Assembly (NCBI RefSeq): GCF_014645535.1
Contig: NZ_BMLX01000001.1
Location: 985,169 to 1,049,168 of the forward strand
Source: Silvimonas iriomotensis
Lineage (GTDB): Bacteria > Pseudomonadota > Gammaproteobacteria > Burkholderiales > Chitinibacteraceae
Reading direction: 5' to 3'
DNA length: 64,000 nucleotides
The notes under the pieces are model-generated. The model was given only the letters and a program-made list of their open reading frames with translations. It was not told the DNA's origin and made no database searches. The number at the start of each line of letters is the position of its first letter. Position 1 is the first letter of the stretch. The position numbers and the translations under genes were made by a program. Positions 8,985 to 18,919 of this stretch are shown one piece after another.

Positions 8985-9866
8985 ATGAGCCAAGCCCTCC
9001 CGCCCCTGAACGCACTGCGCGCTTTCGAGTCTGCAGCCCGCCTGGAAAGCTTTTCCGCCGCCGCAAACGAGCTGTTTGTGACGCACGGCGCTGTGAGCAA
9101 GCAGATCAAGCAACTGGAAGAATGGCTGAATGTTCAGCTATTTGAGCGCGCCGGTGGTCGCGTCAAGCTGACCGACGCAGGCTGGCGCTATCTGGTGCAG
9201 GTACAAGACGGGCTGGATTTGATCTCCAGCGCCACTGCGCAACTGTTGCAGCCAGACCGCCAGCGCCGGCTGACCATCAACTCCACCCCTACTTTTGCCC
9301 TGCACTGGCTACTACCGCGCCTGGCGGGCTTCAGGGCGGCGCATCCGGACATTGATCTGCGCATCATGACGTCTGACCGGGACATCAGCCGGATCGACAC
9401 GCCATTTGATCTGGCGATCCGCCGCGGGCCGGGCGACTGGCCGGGCTTTGTCGCCAAGCCGTTTCTGGAAGAGCGCGAAGTCTTGCTGTGCAGCCCGATG
9501 CTGCTCAAACAGTTGCCCATCCAGCGCCCGGCAGACCTGGCGCGCCACACGCTGTTGTACGCCGACACGCGCCCGACCGCCTGGCAGCGCTGGCTGACCC
9601 TGGCCGGCGTACCAGATCTGAAGCCGGCGGCAACCTTGCAGTTCGATCACTTTCACTTCACCTTGCAAGCAGCCATGAACGGTTTGGGGGTAACGCTGGG
9701 TGCGCTGCCGATGATGCAGGCCGAGATCGACAGCGGAAAACTCGTCATCGCCCTGCCCGCACCCGTGGTGCCCGTGCGCGGTTTTTGCTGGATTGTGCCG
9801 CGGCTGATGATGAACGACCCAGGCATCAGCGCGTTCGGCCAGTGGCTGGAGGCAGTCGCGGCCTAG
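8985..9866 (+). CDS. LysR-family regulator, GcvA-like
   Basis: A 293-residue LysR-type regulator. The N-terminal winged helix-turn-helix (LNALRAFESAARLESFSAAANELFVTHGAVSKQIKQLE split over residues ~7-45) is of the GcvA/AmpR style, and a periplasmic-binding-protein-like effector domain follows. The gene diverges from acnB, so acnB or itself is the simplest target. The ATG at 8985 is set by the family start MSQALPPLNALRAF; no ribosome binding site precedes it and a perfect dyad ends one base before. Its stop overlaps the stop of the next, opposite LysR gene by four bases (CTAG). Confidence 0.92.
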   Translation: MSQALPPLNALRAFESAARLESFSAAANELFVTHGAVSKQIKQLEEWLNVQLFERAGGRVKLTDAGWRYLVQVQDGLDLISSATAQLLQPDRQRRLTINSTPTFALHWLLPRLAGFRAAHPDIDLRIMTSDRDISRIDTPFDLAIRRGPGDWPGFVAKPFLEEREVLLCSPMLLKQLPIQRPADLARHTLLYADTRPTAWQRWLTLAGVPDLKPAATLQFDHFHFTLQAAMNGLGVTLGALPMMQAEIDSGKLVIALPAPVVPVRGFCWIVPRLMMNDPGISAFGQWLEAVAA

Positions 9867-10777
9867 CCGGCCAGGTCTTCTGCCACCACCTGCATGATCT
9901 GTTCGCGCAGCCAACGCAAGGCCGGGTCGGCGTGATTGCGCGGATGCCAGCCCATCTCCATGGAGAACCCGGCGATTTCACACGGCGGCGCCAGCAAGGT
10001 AATGCGATCCTGCCAGGTGCGCGCCATGTGCAAGGGCACGGTCGAGATCAAGTCGCTATTGGCCAGCAGCGAGGGCACCAGCAAAAAACTGGGCACCGAC
10101 AGCGCAACATGCCGTTTACGCCCCAGTGCCGCCAGCGTGTCATCCACAATGCCGGAAAACTTGCCGCCAGACGGGGACGACAACAGGTGCGATGCCGCGC
10201 AGAACGCATCCAGATCAAGCGGTTTGCCGGCCAGTGGATGATCTTTGCGCATCACACAGACAAAGCTTTCCTTGTATAACTCGCGATGCTTGAGTTGCTC
10301 CGGCATGGACGGCTGCGAAGCCAGCACCAGATCAAGTTCGTTGCTACTGGTCATTTCCAGCAACAGATTGGGCGTGGGCTGCAGCAAGGACAGCCGGCAT
10401 GCCGGCGCGTACTGGCGCAGGCGGCGCAGCAAGCCTGGCACCACCACCGAATGCACCGCATCTGACGCACCAAGCCGCCAGGTGCGCGTGGCTGTTGTGG
10501 GATCAAACCCTTTTTGTTCTGCCACCAGCGCAATCAATTGCGCCAGATAGTCCCGCAGCGGTTCTTGCAACGCCAATGCCCGCGGTGTTGGCAACATGCC
10601 ACGTGGGCCACCCGGCACCAGCAAGGGATCATCAAACAAGGCCCGCAATTGTTTGAGCTGACTGGATAACGCAGGCTGCGACAAATTGAGCCGCCCCGCC
10701 GCGCGCGTGACATTGCACTCCGCCAGCAAGACATCCAGAGATTTAAGCAGGTTCAGATCAAGCCGGGCCAGTTGCAT
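9863..10777 (-). CDS. LysR-family regulator, NodD/LeuO-like
   Basis: A 304-residue LysR regulator of the NodD/LeuO-like branch: it starts LDLNLLKSLDVLLAECNVTRAA, with the helix-turn-helix LNLSQPALSSQLKQLR at about 31-46 and an effector domain behind. It is divergent from the SDR and quinone-reductase genes across a 123-bp gap that contains the direct repeat TTGAAT at 10797 and 10810. This arrangement usually means the regulator controls the divergent operon in response to a small molecule or redox-active compound. Confidence 0.92.
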   Translation of the reverse strand: MQLARLDLNLLKSLDVLLAECNVTRAAGRLNLSQPALSSQLKQLRALFDDPLLVPGGPRGMLPTPRALALQEPLRDYLAQLIALVAEQKGFDPTTATRTWRLGASDAVHSVVVPGLLRRLRQYAPACRLSLLQPTPNLLLEMTSSNELDLVLASQPSMPEQLKHRELYKESFVCVMRKDHPLAGKPLDLDAFCAASHLLSSPSGGKFSGIVDDTLAALGRKRHVALSVPSFLLVPSLLANSDLISTVPLHMARTWQDRITLLAPPCEIAGFSMEMGWHPRNHADPALRWLREQIMQVVAEDLAG

Positions 10778-10900
10778 CAGTTCACCAAACTATCCATTGA
10801 ATGAATACCTTGAATAACAATAATCCATTTCACGAATTCATGACCCGGTTTTATGCTGACATCACTTTCCCGAGACGCGGGAGAGACACCGGAGATCATC

Positions 10901-11617
10901 ATGAAAAATCTGCAAAATCAACGTGTTCTGATTATTGGCGGCAGCAATGGCATGGGTCTGGCTACGGCGCAACGCCTGGCCGCACTGGGCGCGGAAGTCA
11001 TCATCGCCGGGCGCAATCAGGCCCGGCTGGATGAGGCCCTGAAACACATCGACAGCAAGGCCGGCGCCTACACGGCGGATTTTTCTGACGAGGCCTCGCT
11101 CACCCGCCTCTTTACCAGACTGGGGCATGTGGATCACCTGATCATCACTGCATCCAGCAGTGCCGCCTGGGGCTCGATTCGCGATATCGACGGCGCGGCA
11201 CTGGCCAAGGCGTTTGAGCAAAAAGCGCTGGGCTACTGGCGCGCCATCCGCGCCGCGCTGCCGCACCTGCGCAAAGACGGCTCAATCACCCTGCTCTCTG
11301 GCGCGGCATCCCGCGTGGCGATTGCCGGCACCGCCGGCCTTGCCGCAGTCAATGGTGCGATCACGCAAATGGGTCAGGCGCTGGCCAAAGAACTGGCACC
11401 CATCCGCGTGAACGTCGTATCGCCAGGGCTGATCGACACGCCGGTTTATGACGATTTTTCGCCAGAAGCCAAAAGCGGCCTGTTTGAAAACATCACCAAA
11501 GGCTTGCACGTGGGCCGCGCGGGCACCTCTGAGGAAGTCGCCCAGGCCATTGAGTTTGTTGTCACCAACGGCTTTACCGCTGGCGCGCTGATTGATATCG
11601 ACGGCGGCGCCCGCTAA
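10901..11617 (+). CDS. Short-chain dehydrogenase-like protein lacking the Tyr-Lys pair
   Basis: A 238-residue SDR-fold protein. The nucleotide-binding glycine motif is GGSNGMG (residues 13-19), and Ser133 in LLSGAAS is at the catalytic serine position. At the usual YxxxK position the sequence is GLAAVNGA, so Tyr is replaced by Leu (~147) and Lys by Asn (~151). The strand SPGLIDTP and the C-terminal DIDGGAR fit the SDR family. I chose the ATG at 10901 because GGAG lies six bases upstream; the frame is open to 10853. It is the first gene of an operon with an NQO-like reductase, under a divergent LysR. Confidence 0.88.
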   Translation: MKNLQNQRVLIIGGSNGMGLATAQRLAALGAEVIIAGRNQARLDEALKHIDSKAGAYTADFSDEASLTRLFTRLGHVDHLIITASSSAAWGSIRDIDGAALAKAFEQKALGYWRAIRAALPHLRKDGSITLLSGAASRVAIAGTAGLAAVNGAITQMGQALAKELAPIRVNVVSPGLIDTPVYDDFSPEAKSGLFENITKGLHVGRAGTSEEVAQAIEFVVTNGFTAGALIDIDGGAR

Positions 11618-11665
11618 ACAACCGGCCCGCTTCTGCCAAAGCAAAGCATTGGCGGGCCGTTTGTT
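11617..11665 (+). terminator. Stem-loop between SDR and reductase genes
   Basis: AACAACCGGCCCGC (11617-11630) pairs with GCGGGCCGTTTGTT (11652-11665) with one mismatch across a 21-nt loop. The tail is only moderately T-rich, so it may be an attenuator or processing site within the operon. Confidence 0.5.
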
Positions 11666-11692
11666 CAAAGCATTGAAATGAAAGGCAATATC

Positions 11693-12361
11693 ATGAAAAT
11701 CCTGCTGGTTTACGCTCACCCTGAGCCCGATAGCTTTAACGGCGCCCTGCGCGACATCACCGTCAAAACCCTGACCGAACTGGGACATGAAGTTCAGGTA
11801 AGCGACCTGTACGCCATGCAGTTTGACCCGGTGTCCAGCCGCCGCAATTTTGAGACGGTCAAGAATCCGGATTTTCTCAAACTGCAATTTGAGGAAATGC
11901 ACGCCACAGAGCACGCCGGCTTTGCGCCGGACATCGCCACCGAGATCGCCAAACTGAAATGGGCCGATCTGATGATCTGGCAGTTTCCGCTGTGGTGGTT
12001 CAGCGTGCCGGCCATTCTTAAGGGTTGGGTGGATCGCGTGTTTGCCATGGGCAGCGTTTATGGTTACGGCCACATGTACGAAGACGGCATGCTGCGCGGC
12101 AAGCGGGCTTTGTTGTCGGTGACCACGGGAGCCGGGGCGGATGCCTACAAACCCGACGGGTCCAACGGCGACATCAACGGCGTACTGCGCCCGATCCAGC
12201 GCGGCATGCTGGAATTCGTCGGCTTTGATGTACTCAAGCCGCAGATTTACTACTCGGCCTCCAAAGTGGGCCAGGAGCAACGCCGGGCCTGGGTGCAGGA
12301 ATGGGTAGCGCGCCTGGCCAGCATTGAACAGGAAGAACCGGTCGGCGCTGGCCGCTATTGA
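11693..12361 (+). CDS. NAD(P)H-dependent quinone reductase, flavodoxin fold
   Basis: A 222-residue member of the NQO1/MdaB/KefF superfamily of FMN- or FAD-dependent NAD(P)H oxidoreductases. It has the N-terminal [19 protein letters not shown], the [22 protein letters not shown] stretch in two parts around residues 93-115, and a GYGHMYEDG loop typical of this family. These enzymes do two-electron reduction of quinones and other electrophiles. ATG 11693 has AAAGG upstream; 11678 is an in-frame alternative. It is the second gene after the SDR-like protein, so both probably belong to a LysR-controlled response to quinones or electrophiles. Confidence 0.9.
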   Translation: MKILLVYAHPEPDSFNGALRDITVKTLTELGHEVQVSDLYAMQFDPVSSRRNFETVKNPDFLKLQFEEMHATEHAGFAPDIATEIAKLKWADLMIWQFPLWWFSVPAILKGWVDRVFAMGSVYGYGHMYEDGMLRGKRALLSVTTGAGADAYKPDGSNGDINGVLRPIQRGMLEFVGFDVLKPQIYYSASKVGQEQRRAWVQEWVARLASIEQEEPVGAGRY

Positions 12362-12524
12362 TCACAGGGAACGACCGACGCTCGGCCATCCGGCCAGGGC
12401 GCATATCCGGGCTTGGGTTTTGCGGCAGCATGACCAAAGATGGTTTTGTAACCACGTCGAACCTGCAGTGCCAATGACGGTCGCATGCGTACTGGCTTGT
12501 GCCTGCTGCCCCGGGAGTTCCCTT

Positions 12525-15332
12525 ATGCCGCACGACCTGCATCACACGCTCAAAACCCTGAAAACGGCCGACGGCCAATCATTGCAGTATTACAGCCTGC
12601 CCGCCCTGGAAAGCGCCGGCGTCGGGCCGATCGGCCGCCTGCCGGTGTCGATCCGCATTGTGCTGGAATCCGTCCTGCGCAATTGCGATGACCAGAGAAT
12701 CACGACAGAACATGTCCGGCAACTGGCCAACTGGGGGCCGACAGCCCAGCGCACCGAAGAGATTCCATTTGTGGTGGCCCGGGTGGTGCTGCAGGATTTC
12801 ACCGGCGTACCGCTACTGGCCGACCTTGCCGCCATGCGCAACGTGGCCGACAAACTGGGCAAAGACCCCAAAGTGGTCGAGCCACTGGTGCCGGTCGATC
12901 TGGTGGTGGATCACTCGGTGCAAGTGGATTACTACGGCACGCCCGATGCGCTGCGCCTGAATATGGAGATGGAATTCAAGCGCAATACCGAGCGCTACCA
13001 GTTCATGAAATGGGGCATGCAGGCTTTTGACACGTTCAAGGTTGTGCCGCCCGGCATCGGCATCGTGCACCAGGTGAATCTGGAATACCTGTTCCGCGGC
13101 GTGCAGATCAAGAACGGTATGGTTTACCCGGATTCTCTGGTCGGCACCGACAGCCACACCACCATGATCAATGGCGTTGGCGTCGTGGGCTGGGGCGTGG
13201 GCGGCATCGAGGCCGAGGCCGGCATGCTGGGGCAACCGGTTTACTTCCTCACGCCGGATGTGATTGGCGTGGAGTTGTCCGGCAAGTTGCACGAAGGCGT
13301 GACCGCCACCGATCTGGTGCTGACTGTGACCGAGCTACTGCGCAAAGAAAAAGTGGTCGGCAAGTTTGTTGAGTTTTTTGGTGAAGGCACGGCCAGTTTG
13401 TCGGTAGTGGACCGCGCCACCATCGGCAATATGGCGCCGGAATATGGCGCGACCATGGGTTTTTTTCCGGTAGATGAAAAAACCATTGCCTACCTTAAAG
13501 GCACCGGCCGTACCGAGCAGGAAATCGCCACGTTTGAAGCCTATTTCAAGGCGCAGGGTTTGTTCGGCGTGCCGTCGCACGGGCAGATTGACTACACCCG
13601 CGTGGTCAAACTGAACCTGCACGACGTCACGCCCAGCCTGGCCGGCCCCAAGCGCCCGCAAGACCGGATTGCGCTGCCGGACATGAAGCAGAAATTTGAA
13701 TCGCTGTTTGTCGCGCCAGTGGCAGAAAACGGCTTTGGCAAGACAGCGGATGACCTCAAGCGCCGCATCGGCCTTGGTTTTGTGCCGGCCAGCCCGGCCG
13801 CCGACAATCTGCTGGATGAAGCAGGCTCTGCTGCCAACAAGGCAGAAATGATCGGCAACCATCCCACATCAAGCCGCGTCGTACCGCCCCACGCCCGCAC
13901 CGATCTGGGCAACGGTGATGTCTTGATCGCGGCCATCACCAGTTGCACCAACACTTCCAACCCCGGCGTTTTGCTGGCGGCCGGCCTGCTTGCCAAAAAA
14001 GCAGTCGAGAAAGGCCTGGGCGTTGATCCGCATATCAAGACCAGCCTTGCGCCCGGTTCCCGGGTCGTGACCGAGTACCTGAGCAAAGCCGGTTTGCTGG
14101 AGCCGCTGGCACAACTGGGCTTTGCGCTGGCCGGCTATGGCTGCACCACCTGTATTGGCAATGCGGGCGATCTGGCGCCCGAATTCAACGAGGCCATCAC
14201 CAAAAACGATGTCATTGCCGCTGCCGTGTTGTCGGGCAACCGCAATTTCGAGGCGCGCATTCACCCCAATATCCGCGCCAATTACCTGGCCAGCCCGCCG
14301 CTGGTGGTGGCCTTTGCCATCGCCGGGCGCGTCAATATTGATCTGACCCACGAGCCATTAGGCAATGGCAAAGACGGCAACCCGGTTTATCTGAAAGACA
14401 TCTGGCCGGACAGCGAAGAAATCGCCGCTTTGCTCAAATACGCGCTGGACCCGGACGTCTTCCGGCGCTTGTACAGCGATTTCACCAAAGACCTGGATTT
14501 GTGGAACGCCATTCCCGCGCCCAAAGGGCAAGTCTATAGCTGGCCTGATTCAAGCTACATTGCCCAACCGCCCTTTTTTGACGACTTTGCCATGCAGCCC
14601 GGCGCCATTGGCGAGGTCAAGGGCGCCCGGGCCCTGCTGATTCTGGGCGATTCGGTCACCACCGATCACATTAGCCCGGCGGGTTCGTTTGGCGAGAAAA
14701 CACCGGCGGGCCAGTATCTGGTTGCACGTGGCGTCAGCCGGCCAGACTTCAACAGCTATGGGTCGCGGCGCGGCAATCATGACGTGATGATTCGCGGCAC
14801 CTTTGCCAATGTGCGGGTCAAGAACCTGATGTTGCCACCCAAAGCAGACGGCAGCCGCGTCGAGGGCGGCTTCACGCTGCTGGATGGCCAGCAGACCACC
14901 GTCTATGACGCAGCCCGGCATTACCTGGCGCAACACATCCCGACCATGGTCTTTGCCGGGGAGGAATACGGCACGGGCTCAAGCCGGGACTGGGCCGCCA
15001 AAGGCACATTACTGCTGGGCGTGAAGGCAGTGGCGGCGAAGAGTTTCGAACGCATTCACCGCAGCAATCTGGTCGGCATGGGGGTACTGCCATTGCAGTT
15101 CAAGGGCGCGGACTCGGCGCAGAGTCTGCAACTCAAGGGCGATGAGACATTTGATGTGCTGGGCGTGGGCGACGGACTGAAACCACAGCAAGACCTGACA
15201 CTGCAAATCACCCGCGCCAATGGCAGCAAGGAAACGGTGAACGTACTGTGCCGCATTGATACGCCGATTGAAGTGGAGTACTACAAACACGGCGGCATTT
15301 TGCCGTATGTGTTGCGGGGTCTGCTGCAATAA
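12525..15332 (+). CDS. acnA: Aconitate hydratase A
   Basis: A 935-residue AcnA/IRP-type aconitase, a little longer than the usual ~890. The [4Fe-4S] ligands are C474 ([11 protein letters not shown]), C540 and C543 ([12 protein letters not shown]). The motif [25 protein letters not shown] identifies AcnA and not AcnD. I placed the start at 12525 ([13 protein letters not shown]) because GGGAG lies seven bases upstream and it fits the family. The frame is open further up to 12324, but that extension is Cys/Trp-rich and unlike AcnA. No prp genes are near, so a TCA or stress role is more likely than methylcitrate. Confidence 0.95.
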   Translation: MPHDLHHTLKTLKTADGQSLQYYSLPALESAGVGPIGRLPVSIRIVLESVLRNCDDQRITTEHVRQLANWGPTAQRTEEIPFVVARVVLQDFTGVPLLADLAAMRNVADKLGKDPKVVEPLVPVDLVVDHSVQVDYYGTPDALRLNMEMEFKRNTERYQFMKWGMQAFDTFKVVPPGIGIVHQVNLEYLFRGVQIKNGMVYPDSLVGTDSHTTMINGVGVVGWGVGGIEAEAGMLGQPVYFLTPDVIGVELSGKLHEGVTATDLVLTVTELLRKEKVVGKFVEFFGEGTASLSVVDRATIGNMAPEYGATMGFFPVDEKTIAYLKGTGRTEQEIATFEAYFKAQGLFGVPSHGQIDYTRVVKLNLHDVTPSLAGPKRPQDRIALPDMKQKFESLFVAPVAENGFGKTADDLKRRIGLGFVPASPAADNLLDEAGSAANKAEMIGNHPTSSRVVPPHARTDLGNGDVLIAAITSCTNTSNPGVLLAAGLLAKKAVEKGLGVDPHIKTSLAPGSRVVTEYLSKAGLLEPLAQLGFALAGYGCTTCIGNAGDLAPEFNEAITKNDVIAAAVLSGNRNFEARIHPNIRANYLASPPLVVAFAIAGRVNIDLTHEPLGNGKDGNPVYLKDIWPDSEEIAALLKYALDPDVFRRLYSDFTKDLDLWNAIPAPKGQVYSWPDSSYIAQPPFFDDFAMQPGAIGEVKGARALLILGDSVTTDHISPAGSFGEKTPAGQYLVARGVSRPDFNSYGSRRGNHDVMIRGTFANVRVKNLMLPPKADGSRVEGGFTLLDGQQTTVYDAARHYLAQHIPTMVFAGEEYGTGSSRDWAAKGTLLLGVKAVAAKSFERIHRSNLVGMGVLPLQFKGADSAQSLQLKGDETFDVLGVGDGLKPQQDLTLQITRANGSKETVNVLCRIDTPIEVEYYKHGGILPYVLRGLLQ

Positions 15333-15358
15333 CAGCCAAGTCACACAAAGCCACCAGG

Positions 15359-15390
15359 AAAAAACACCACCTGTTTTGTGGTGTTTTTTC
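15359..15390 (+). terminator. Intrinsic terminator of acnA
   Basis: A-rich lead, ACACCAC-CTGTTTT-GTGGTGT stem and a six-T run, about 30 bases past the acnA stop. Confidence 0.88.
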
Positions 15391-15505
15391 TTTTCAAACA
15401 ACATAAACAAGTGCATTCAATATGTTGAATTTATTATATTTTTATAGATAACATCAGAATTTTTGCGGCAAGTCACACAATGTCGACCACCATCCTGTAA
15501 TGGCG

Positions 15506-16402
15506 TCACGGATTTTCAGTCGCCACTTGCGTCAATACTTCCAGAAACCGCGCCGCCGCAGGCGACAACGACCGATCCGGCCGGCGGTAAACCGAGATTT
15601 CCCGCGACAAGGCTGGCTCAACCAGTGCAATGCGCTGCAGCCCGAAAGCCCCTGCCAGCGGGGCAACATAATCCGGCGCAATCACCACACCCAGCCCGGC
15701 ACCGGCCAGACCCAGCCCGGACGTAACATAAGCCACCGTCCAGGCCGGCGCGAGCTGCAACCCCGGGTGTGCGCCCTGCAATTCAGGCAACAGGCGCGAC
15801 GAAAAGTCGCTCTCCATGATGATAAGCGGCCATTGCTGCAACTGCGCCCAACTGGTCTGGCCAGACCCGGCCAGCGGATGACCCGCCCGGCACCAGGCCG
15901 CAAACGGACTGCAGAACAAAGGCGTGCGGACCAGGTGCGCATCGTTCTTGCGATCCGGCCCGACGGCAAAATCCACCTCGCCACTGACCACCTGCTCCAG
16001 CATATCTTCCAGCAAGGTATCGACCAGTTTGAGTTGCACCTTGGGGTGATCTAGCTGATAACGGGCAATCACCGGCGCCAGCAAGGTACACGCCAGCACC
16101 TGCGGCGCACAGGCACGCACCTGCCCTTTTTCCAGCGTCGCCAGATCAGAGGCGCTGCGCACCGCGCTTTGCAAGTCGTCAAAAATTTGCCGGGCGGCGG
16201 GCAAAAACTCGGCGCCAGGTTGCGACAAGGCAACGCGGCGGGTTGTACGGTCAAACAGCTTGAAGCCGATTTCGGTTTCCAGGTCTTTTACCAGCAAGCT
16301 TAATGCCGACTGCGTCAGGCTGAGCTCGCGCGCGGCTTCGGTAAATCCGCCATGATGGGCAACCGCCAGAAACGCCCGCAATTGCCGCAAAGTGATATTC
16401 AT
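15506..16402 (-). CDS. LysR-family regulator divergent from tyrosine catabolism genes
   Basis: A 298-residue LysR regulator: MNITLRQLRAFLAVAHHGGFTEAARELSLTQSALS in the N-terminal part (helix-turn-helix ~18-37), then an effector-binding domain with HPKVQLKLVD. The ATG at 16402 fits the family start; the frame is open upstream to 16894 but runs through the divergent hpd gene. The 142-bp region shared with hpd holds a perfect 18-bp dyad (16428-16445) that fits a LysR box. It is therefore a good candidate regulator of the homogentisate operon. Confidence 0.92.
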   Translation of the reverse strand: MNITLRQLRAFLAVAHHGGFTEAARELSLTQSALSLLVKDLETEIGFKLFDRTTRRVALSQPGAEFLPAARQIFDDLQSAVRSASDLATLEKGQVRACAPQVLACTLLAPVIARYQLDHPKVQLKLVDTLLEDMLEQVVSGEVDFAVGPDRKNDAHLVRTPLFCSPFAAWCRAGHPLAGSGQTSWAQLQQWPLIIMESDFSSRLLPELQGAHPGLQLAPAWTVAYVTSGLGLAGAGLGVVIAPDYVAPLAGAFGLQRIALVEPALSREISVYRRPDRSLSPAAARFLEVLTQVATENP

Positions 16403-16427
16403 GAGTTTTTCTTGATAATTGATTGAA

Positions 16428-16445
16428 ATTATTCGTTTGAATAAT
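16428..16445. promoter_or_regulatory. LysR-type operator between the LysR gene and hpd
   Basis: ATTATTC-GTTT-GAATAAT is a perfect 7-bp inverted repeat that includes T-N11-A pairs, the loose LysR consensus. It lies 26 bases upstream of the LysR start and about 100 upstream of hpd, where an autoregulatory and activating site is expected. Confidence 0.6.
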
Positions 16446-16544
16446 AGACAGCCACAGGTTGAAATGAAACCCATACACGACCGGCACAGCGCAGCCACAA
16501 GCTGACGCTCAAAAACCGGCGCCAACCACCCTGGAGGCAAGACG

Positions 16545-17600
16545 ATGTGGGAAAACCCGCTGGGTACTGATGGTTTTGAATTTGTTGAATACGCATCCAG
16601 CAACCCGGCCGAACTGGCCGCGCTGTTTGAGCGGCTGGGCTTTACCGCCATTGCCCGGCACCGCCGCAAGAATGTCACCTTGTATCGCCAGGGCGACATC
16701 AATTTCATCCTGAACGCCGAACCGGCCAGCCAGGCCGCGCGCTTTACCGCCACCCACGGCCCCAGCGCCAACGCCTTTGCCTTGCGCGTCAAGGATGCGG
16801 CCTTTGCGGTGGAAGAACTCAGAAAGAAAGGCGCGAAGCTGGTTGAATCTGGCGCCGGCCCGATGGAATTGCAGATTCCGGCCATTGAAGGCATTGGCGG
16901 CGCACTGGTTTACCTGGTAGACCGTTACGGCCAGCAGACTATCTACGACGTGGATTTTCGGCCCATTGCCGGCGTGGATCAGCACCCGGCCGGCGTCGGA
17001 CTGACCGGCATCGACCACCTGACCCACAATGTCGAACGTGGCCACATGGATTTGTGGGCCAGTTTCTATGCGGATTACTTCAACTTCCGCGAGATCCGTT
17101 ATTTCGACATCAAGGGCAAATCAACCGGGCTGCACTCCCGCGCCATGACCAGCCCCTGTGGCCGTATCCGTATTCCGATCAATGAATCGGCCGACGATAA
17201 AAGCCAGATTGCGGAATACCTGCGACTACATCACGGCGAAGGCATTCAGCATATTGCGCTGGCGACATCCGACATTTACCGCGCCGTAGAGCAACTGCGT
17301 GAGAACGACGTGCGGTTTCTGGATACGCCCGACACGTATTACGAACAACTGCCCGGCCGCTTGCCGGATCACCACCAGGATACGGCGCGACTGCAGCGCA
17401 ATCGCATTCTGGTCGACGGCGAACCCATGGATAAAAGCGGCCACGAAGACCTGCTGTTGCAGATTTTCACCGACACCGTGATCGGGCCGCTGTTTTTCGA
17501 GATCATCCAGCGCAAGGGCAATGAAGGTTTTGGCGAGGGCAATTTCAAAGCGCTGTTCGATTCCATTGAAGAAGACCAGCGCCGCCGCGGCGTGATCTGA
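16545..17600 (+). CDS. hpd: 4-hydroxyphenylpyruvate dioxygenase
   Basis: A 351-residue Fe(II)-dependent enzyme that turns 4-hydroxyphenylpyruvate into homogentisate, the first ring-modifying step of tyrosine breakdown. Two VOC domains are present. The iron ligands are visible as H158 (GIDHLTHNV), H236 (GIQHIALAT) and E319 (PLFFEIIQR). GGAGGC lies upstream of the ATG. It is the first gene of hpd-hmgA-fahA-maiA, all tightly spaced. Its TGA overlaps the ATG of hmgA (TGATG), suggesting translational coupling. Confidence 0.96.
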   Translation: MWENPLGTDGFEFVEYASSNPAELAALFERLGFTAIARHRRKNVTLYRQGDINFILNAEPASQAARFTATHGPSANAFALRVKDAAFAVEELRKKGAKLVESGAGPMELQIPAIEGIGGALVYLVDRYGQQTIYDVDFRPIAGVDQHPAGVGLTGIDHLTHNVERGHMDLWASFYADYFNFREIRYFDIKGKSTGLHSRAMTSPCGRIRIPINESADDKSQIAEYLRLHHGEGIQHIALATSDIYRAVEQLRENDVRFLDTPDTYYEQLPGRLPDHHQDTARLQRNRILVDGEPMDKSGHEDLLLQIFTDTVIGPLFFEIIQRKGNEGFGEGNFKALFDSIEEDQRRRGVI

Positions 17601-18916
17601 TGGTCGCCACCATGACCGACACGCTGCACTACCAGGCCGGCTTTGGCAGTGAACTGCAAACCGAAGCCCTGCCCGGCGCGCTGCCGGCACACAACTCGCC
17701 GCAGCATTGCCCGTACGGCCTGTACGCCGAGCAGATTTCCGGCACGGCGTTTACCGCGCCGCGACACCAGAACCGCCGCAGCTGGCTGTACCGGATACGG
17801 CCCAGCGTCGGCCAGCCCTGCGCCGAGCCCTATGCGCAGCCGCGCTTTACCGCCAGCCTGCGCCCGGACACCCCACCAGAACCCATGCGCTGGGACCCGC
17901 CCCTCATACCCGCCACGCCCGTTGATTTTGTGGATGGCCTTGTCACCGTGGCCGGCAATGGCAGCGCCACGCTGCAGCACGGTTTTGCCATTCACTGGTA
18001 CGCCTGCAACCAGAGCATGAGCGAGCGCGTGTTTTGCAATGCCGACGCGGAAATGCTGATCGTGCCGCAGCACGGCGCGCTGCGGGTGGTGACAGAGCTG
18101 GGGTTGCTGGAGGTGGCACCGCAAGAAATCGTCGTCATCCCGCGCGGCATCCGCTTTTTGCTTGAGCTAACAGAAGACACCGCCCGCGGCTATGTGTGCG
18201 AGAACTTTGGCGCGCCGTTTCGCCTGCCTGATCTGGGGGTGATCGGCGCCAACGGTCTTGCTGCCGCGCGGGACTTCCTCTACCCCGTGGCGTGGTTTGA
18301 AGATCGCACTGCGCCGATCCAGTTGATCACGCGTTACCTTGGGCAGCTGTGGCAAGGCGTACTCCAGCGCTCGCCGTTTGATGTGGTGGCCTGGCACGGC
18401 AATCACGCCCCGTACAAATACGACTTGCGTCGTTTCAACACGCTGGGGTCGGTGAGCTTTGATCACCCGGACCCGTCAATTTTCCTGGTCCTGCAAGCGC
18501 CTTCAGACACGCCGGGCGTCGATCAGATCGACTTCGTGGTGTTTCCACCACGGGCACTGGTGGCGCAAGACACGTTCCGGCCACCCTGGTTTCACCGCAA
18601 TGTCGCCAGCGAGTTCATGGGGCTGATTCACGGCAGGTACGATGCCAAAGCCAGCGGATTTGTGCCCGGCGGCGCCAGCCTGCACCCGTGCATGACCGGT
18701 CACGGGCCGGATGCCGCCACGGTCGAGCGGGCATTGCAGGCCGATACGCACCAGACTGATTACCTCACCGACACCATGGCATTCATGTTTGAAACGCGCC
18801 TGCCCATGCTGCTGACCGATCACGCCCTGAACGGCCCGCAACGGCAACGCAATTACCTGGATTGCTGGGCAGATGTCCGCAGCCGGTTTGCCGGCCCCAC
18901 TCATCCGCAAGGCTAA
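17600..18916 (+). CDS. hmgA: Homogentisate 1,2-dioxygenase
   Basis: A 438-residue cupin-fold dioxygenase that opens the homogentisate ring to 4-maleylacetoacetate. The N-terminal [19 protein letters not shown] and the iron-site region ([14 protein letters not shown] with its His and Glu, later [11 protein letters not shown] with the third His) are intact. The ATG at 17600 overlaps the hpd stop; an in-frame ATG at 17612 (MTDTLHYQ) would also fit and cannot be excluded, since neither has a strong ribosome site. Confidence 0.96.
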   Translation: MVATMTDTLHYQAGFGSELQTEALPGALPAHNSPQHCPYGLYAEQISGTAFTAPRHQNRRSWLYRIRPSVGQPCAEPYAQPRFTASLRPDTPPEPMRWDPPLIPATPVDFVDGLVTVAGNGSATLQHGFAIHWYACNQSMSERVFCNADAEMLIVPQHGALRVVTELGLLEVAPQEIVVIPRGIRFLLELTEDTARGYVCENFGAPFRLPDLGVIGANGLAAARDFLYPVAWFEDRTAPIQLITRYLGQLWQGVLQRSPFDVVAWHGNHAPYKYDLRRFNTLGSVSFDHPDPSIFLVLQAPSDTPGVDQIDFVVFPPRALVAQDTFRPPWFHRNVASEFMGLIHGRYDAKASGFVPGGASLHPCMTGHGPDAATVERALQADTHQTDYLTDTMAFMFETRLPMLLTDHALNGPQRQRNYLDCWADVRSRFAGPTHPQG

Positions 18917-18919
18917 GTC

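Noticed and set aside
12324-12524. N-terminal extension of AcnA by 67 residues
   Set aside because: The extension overlaps the end of the reductase gene and is unlike AcnA; the ATG at 12525 has GGGAG upstream.
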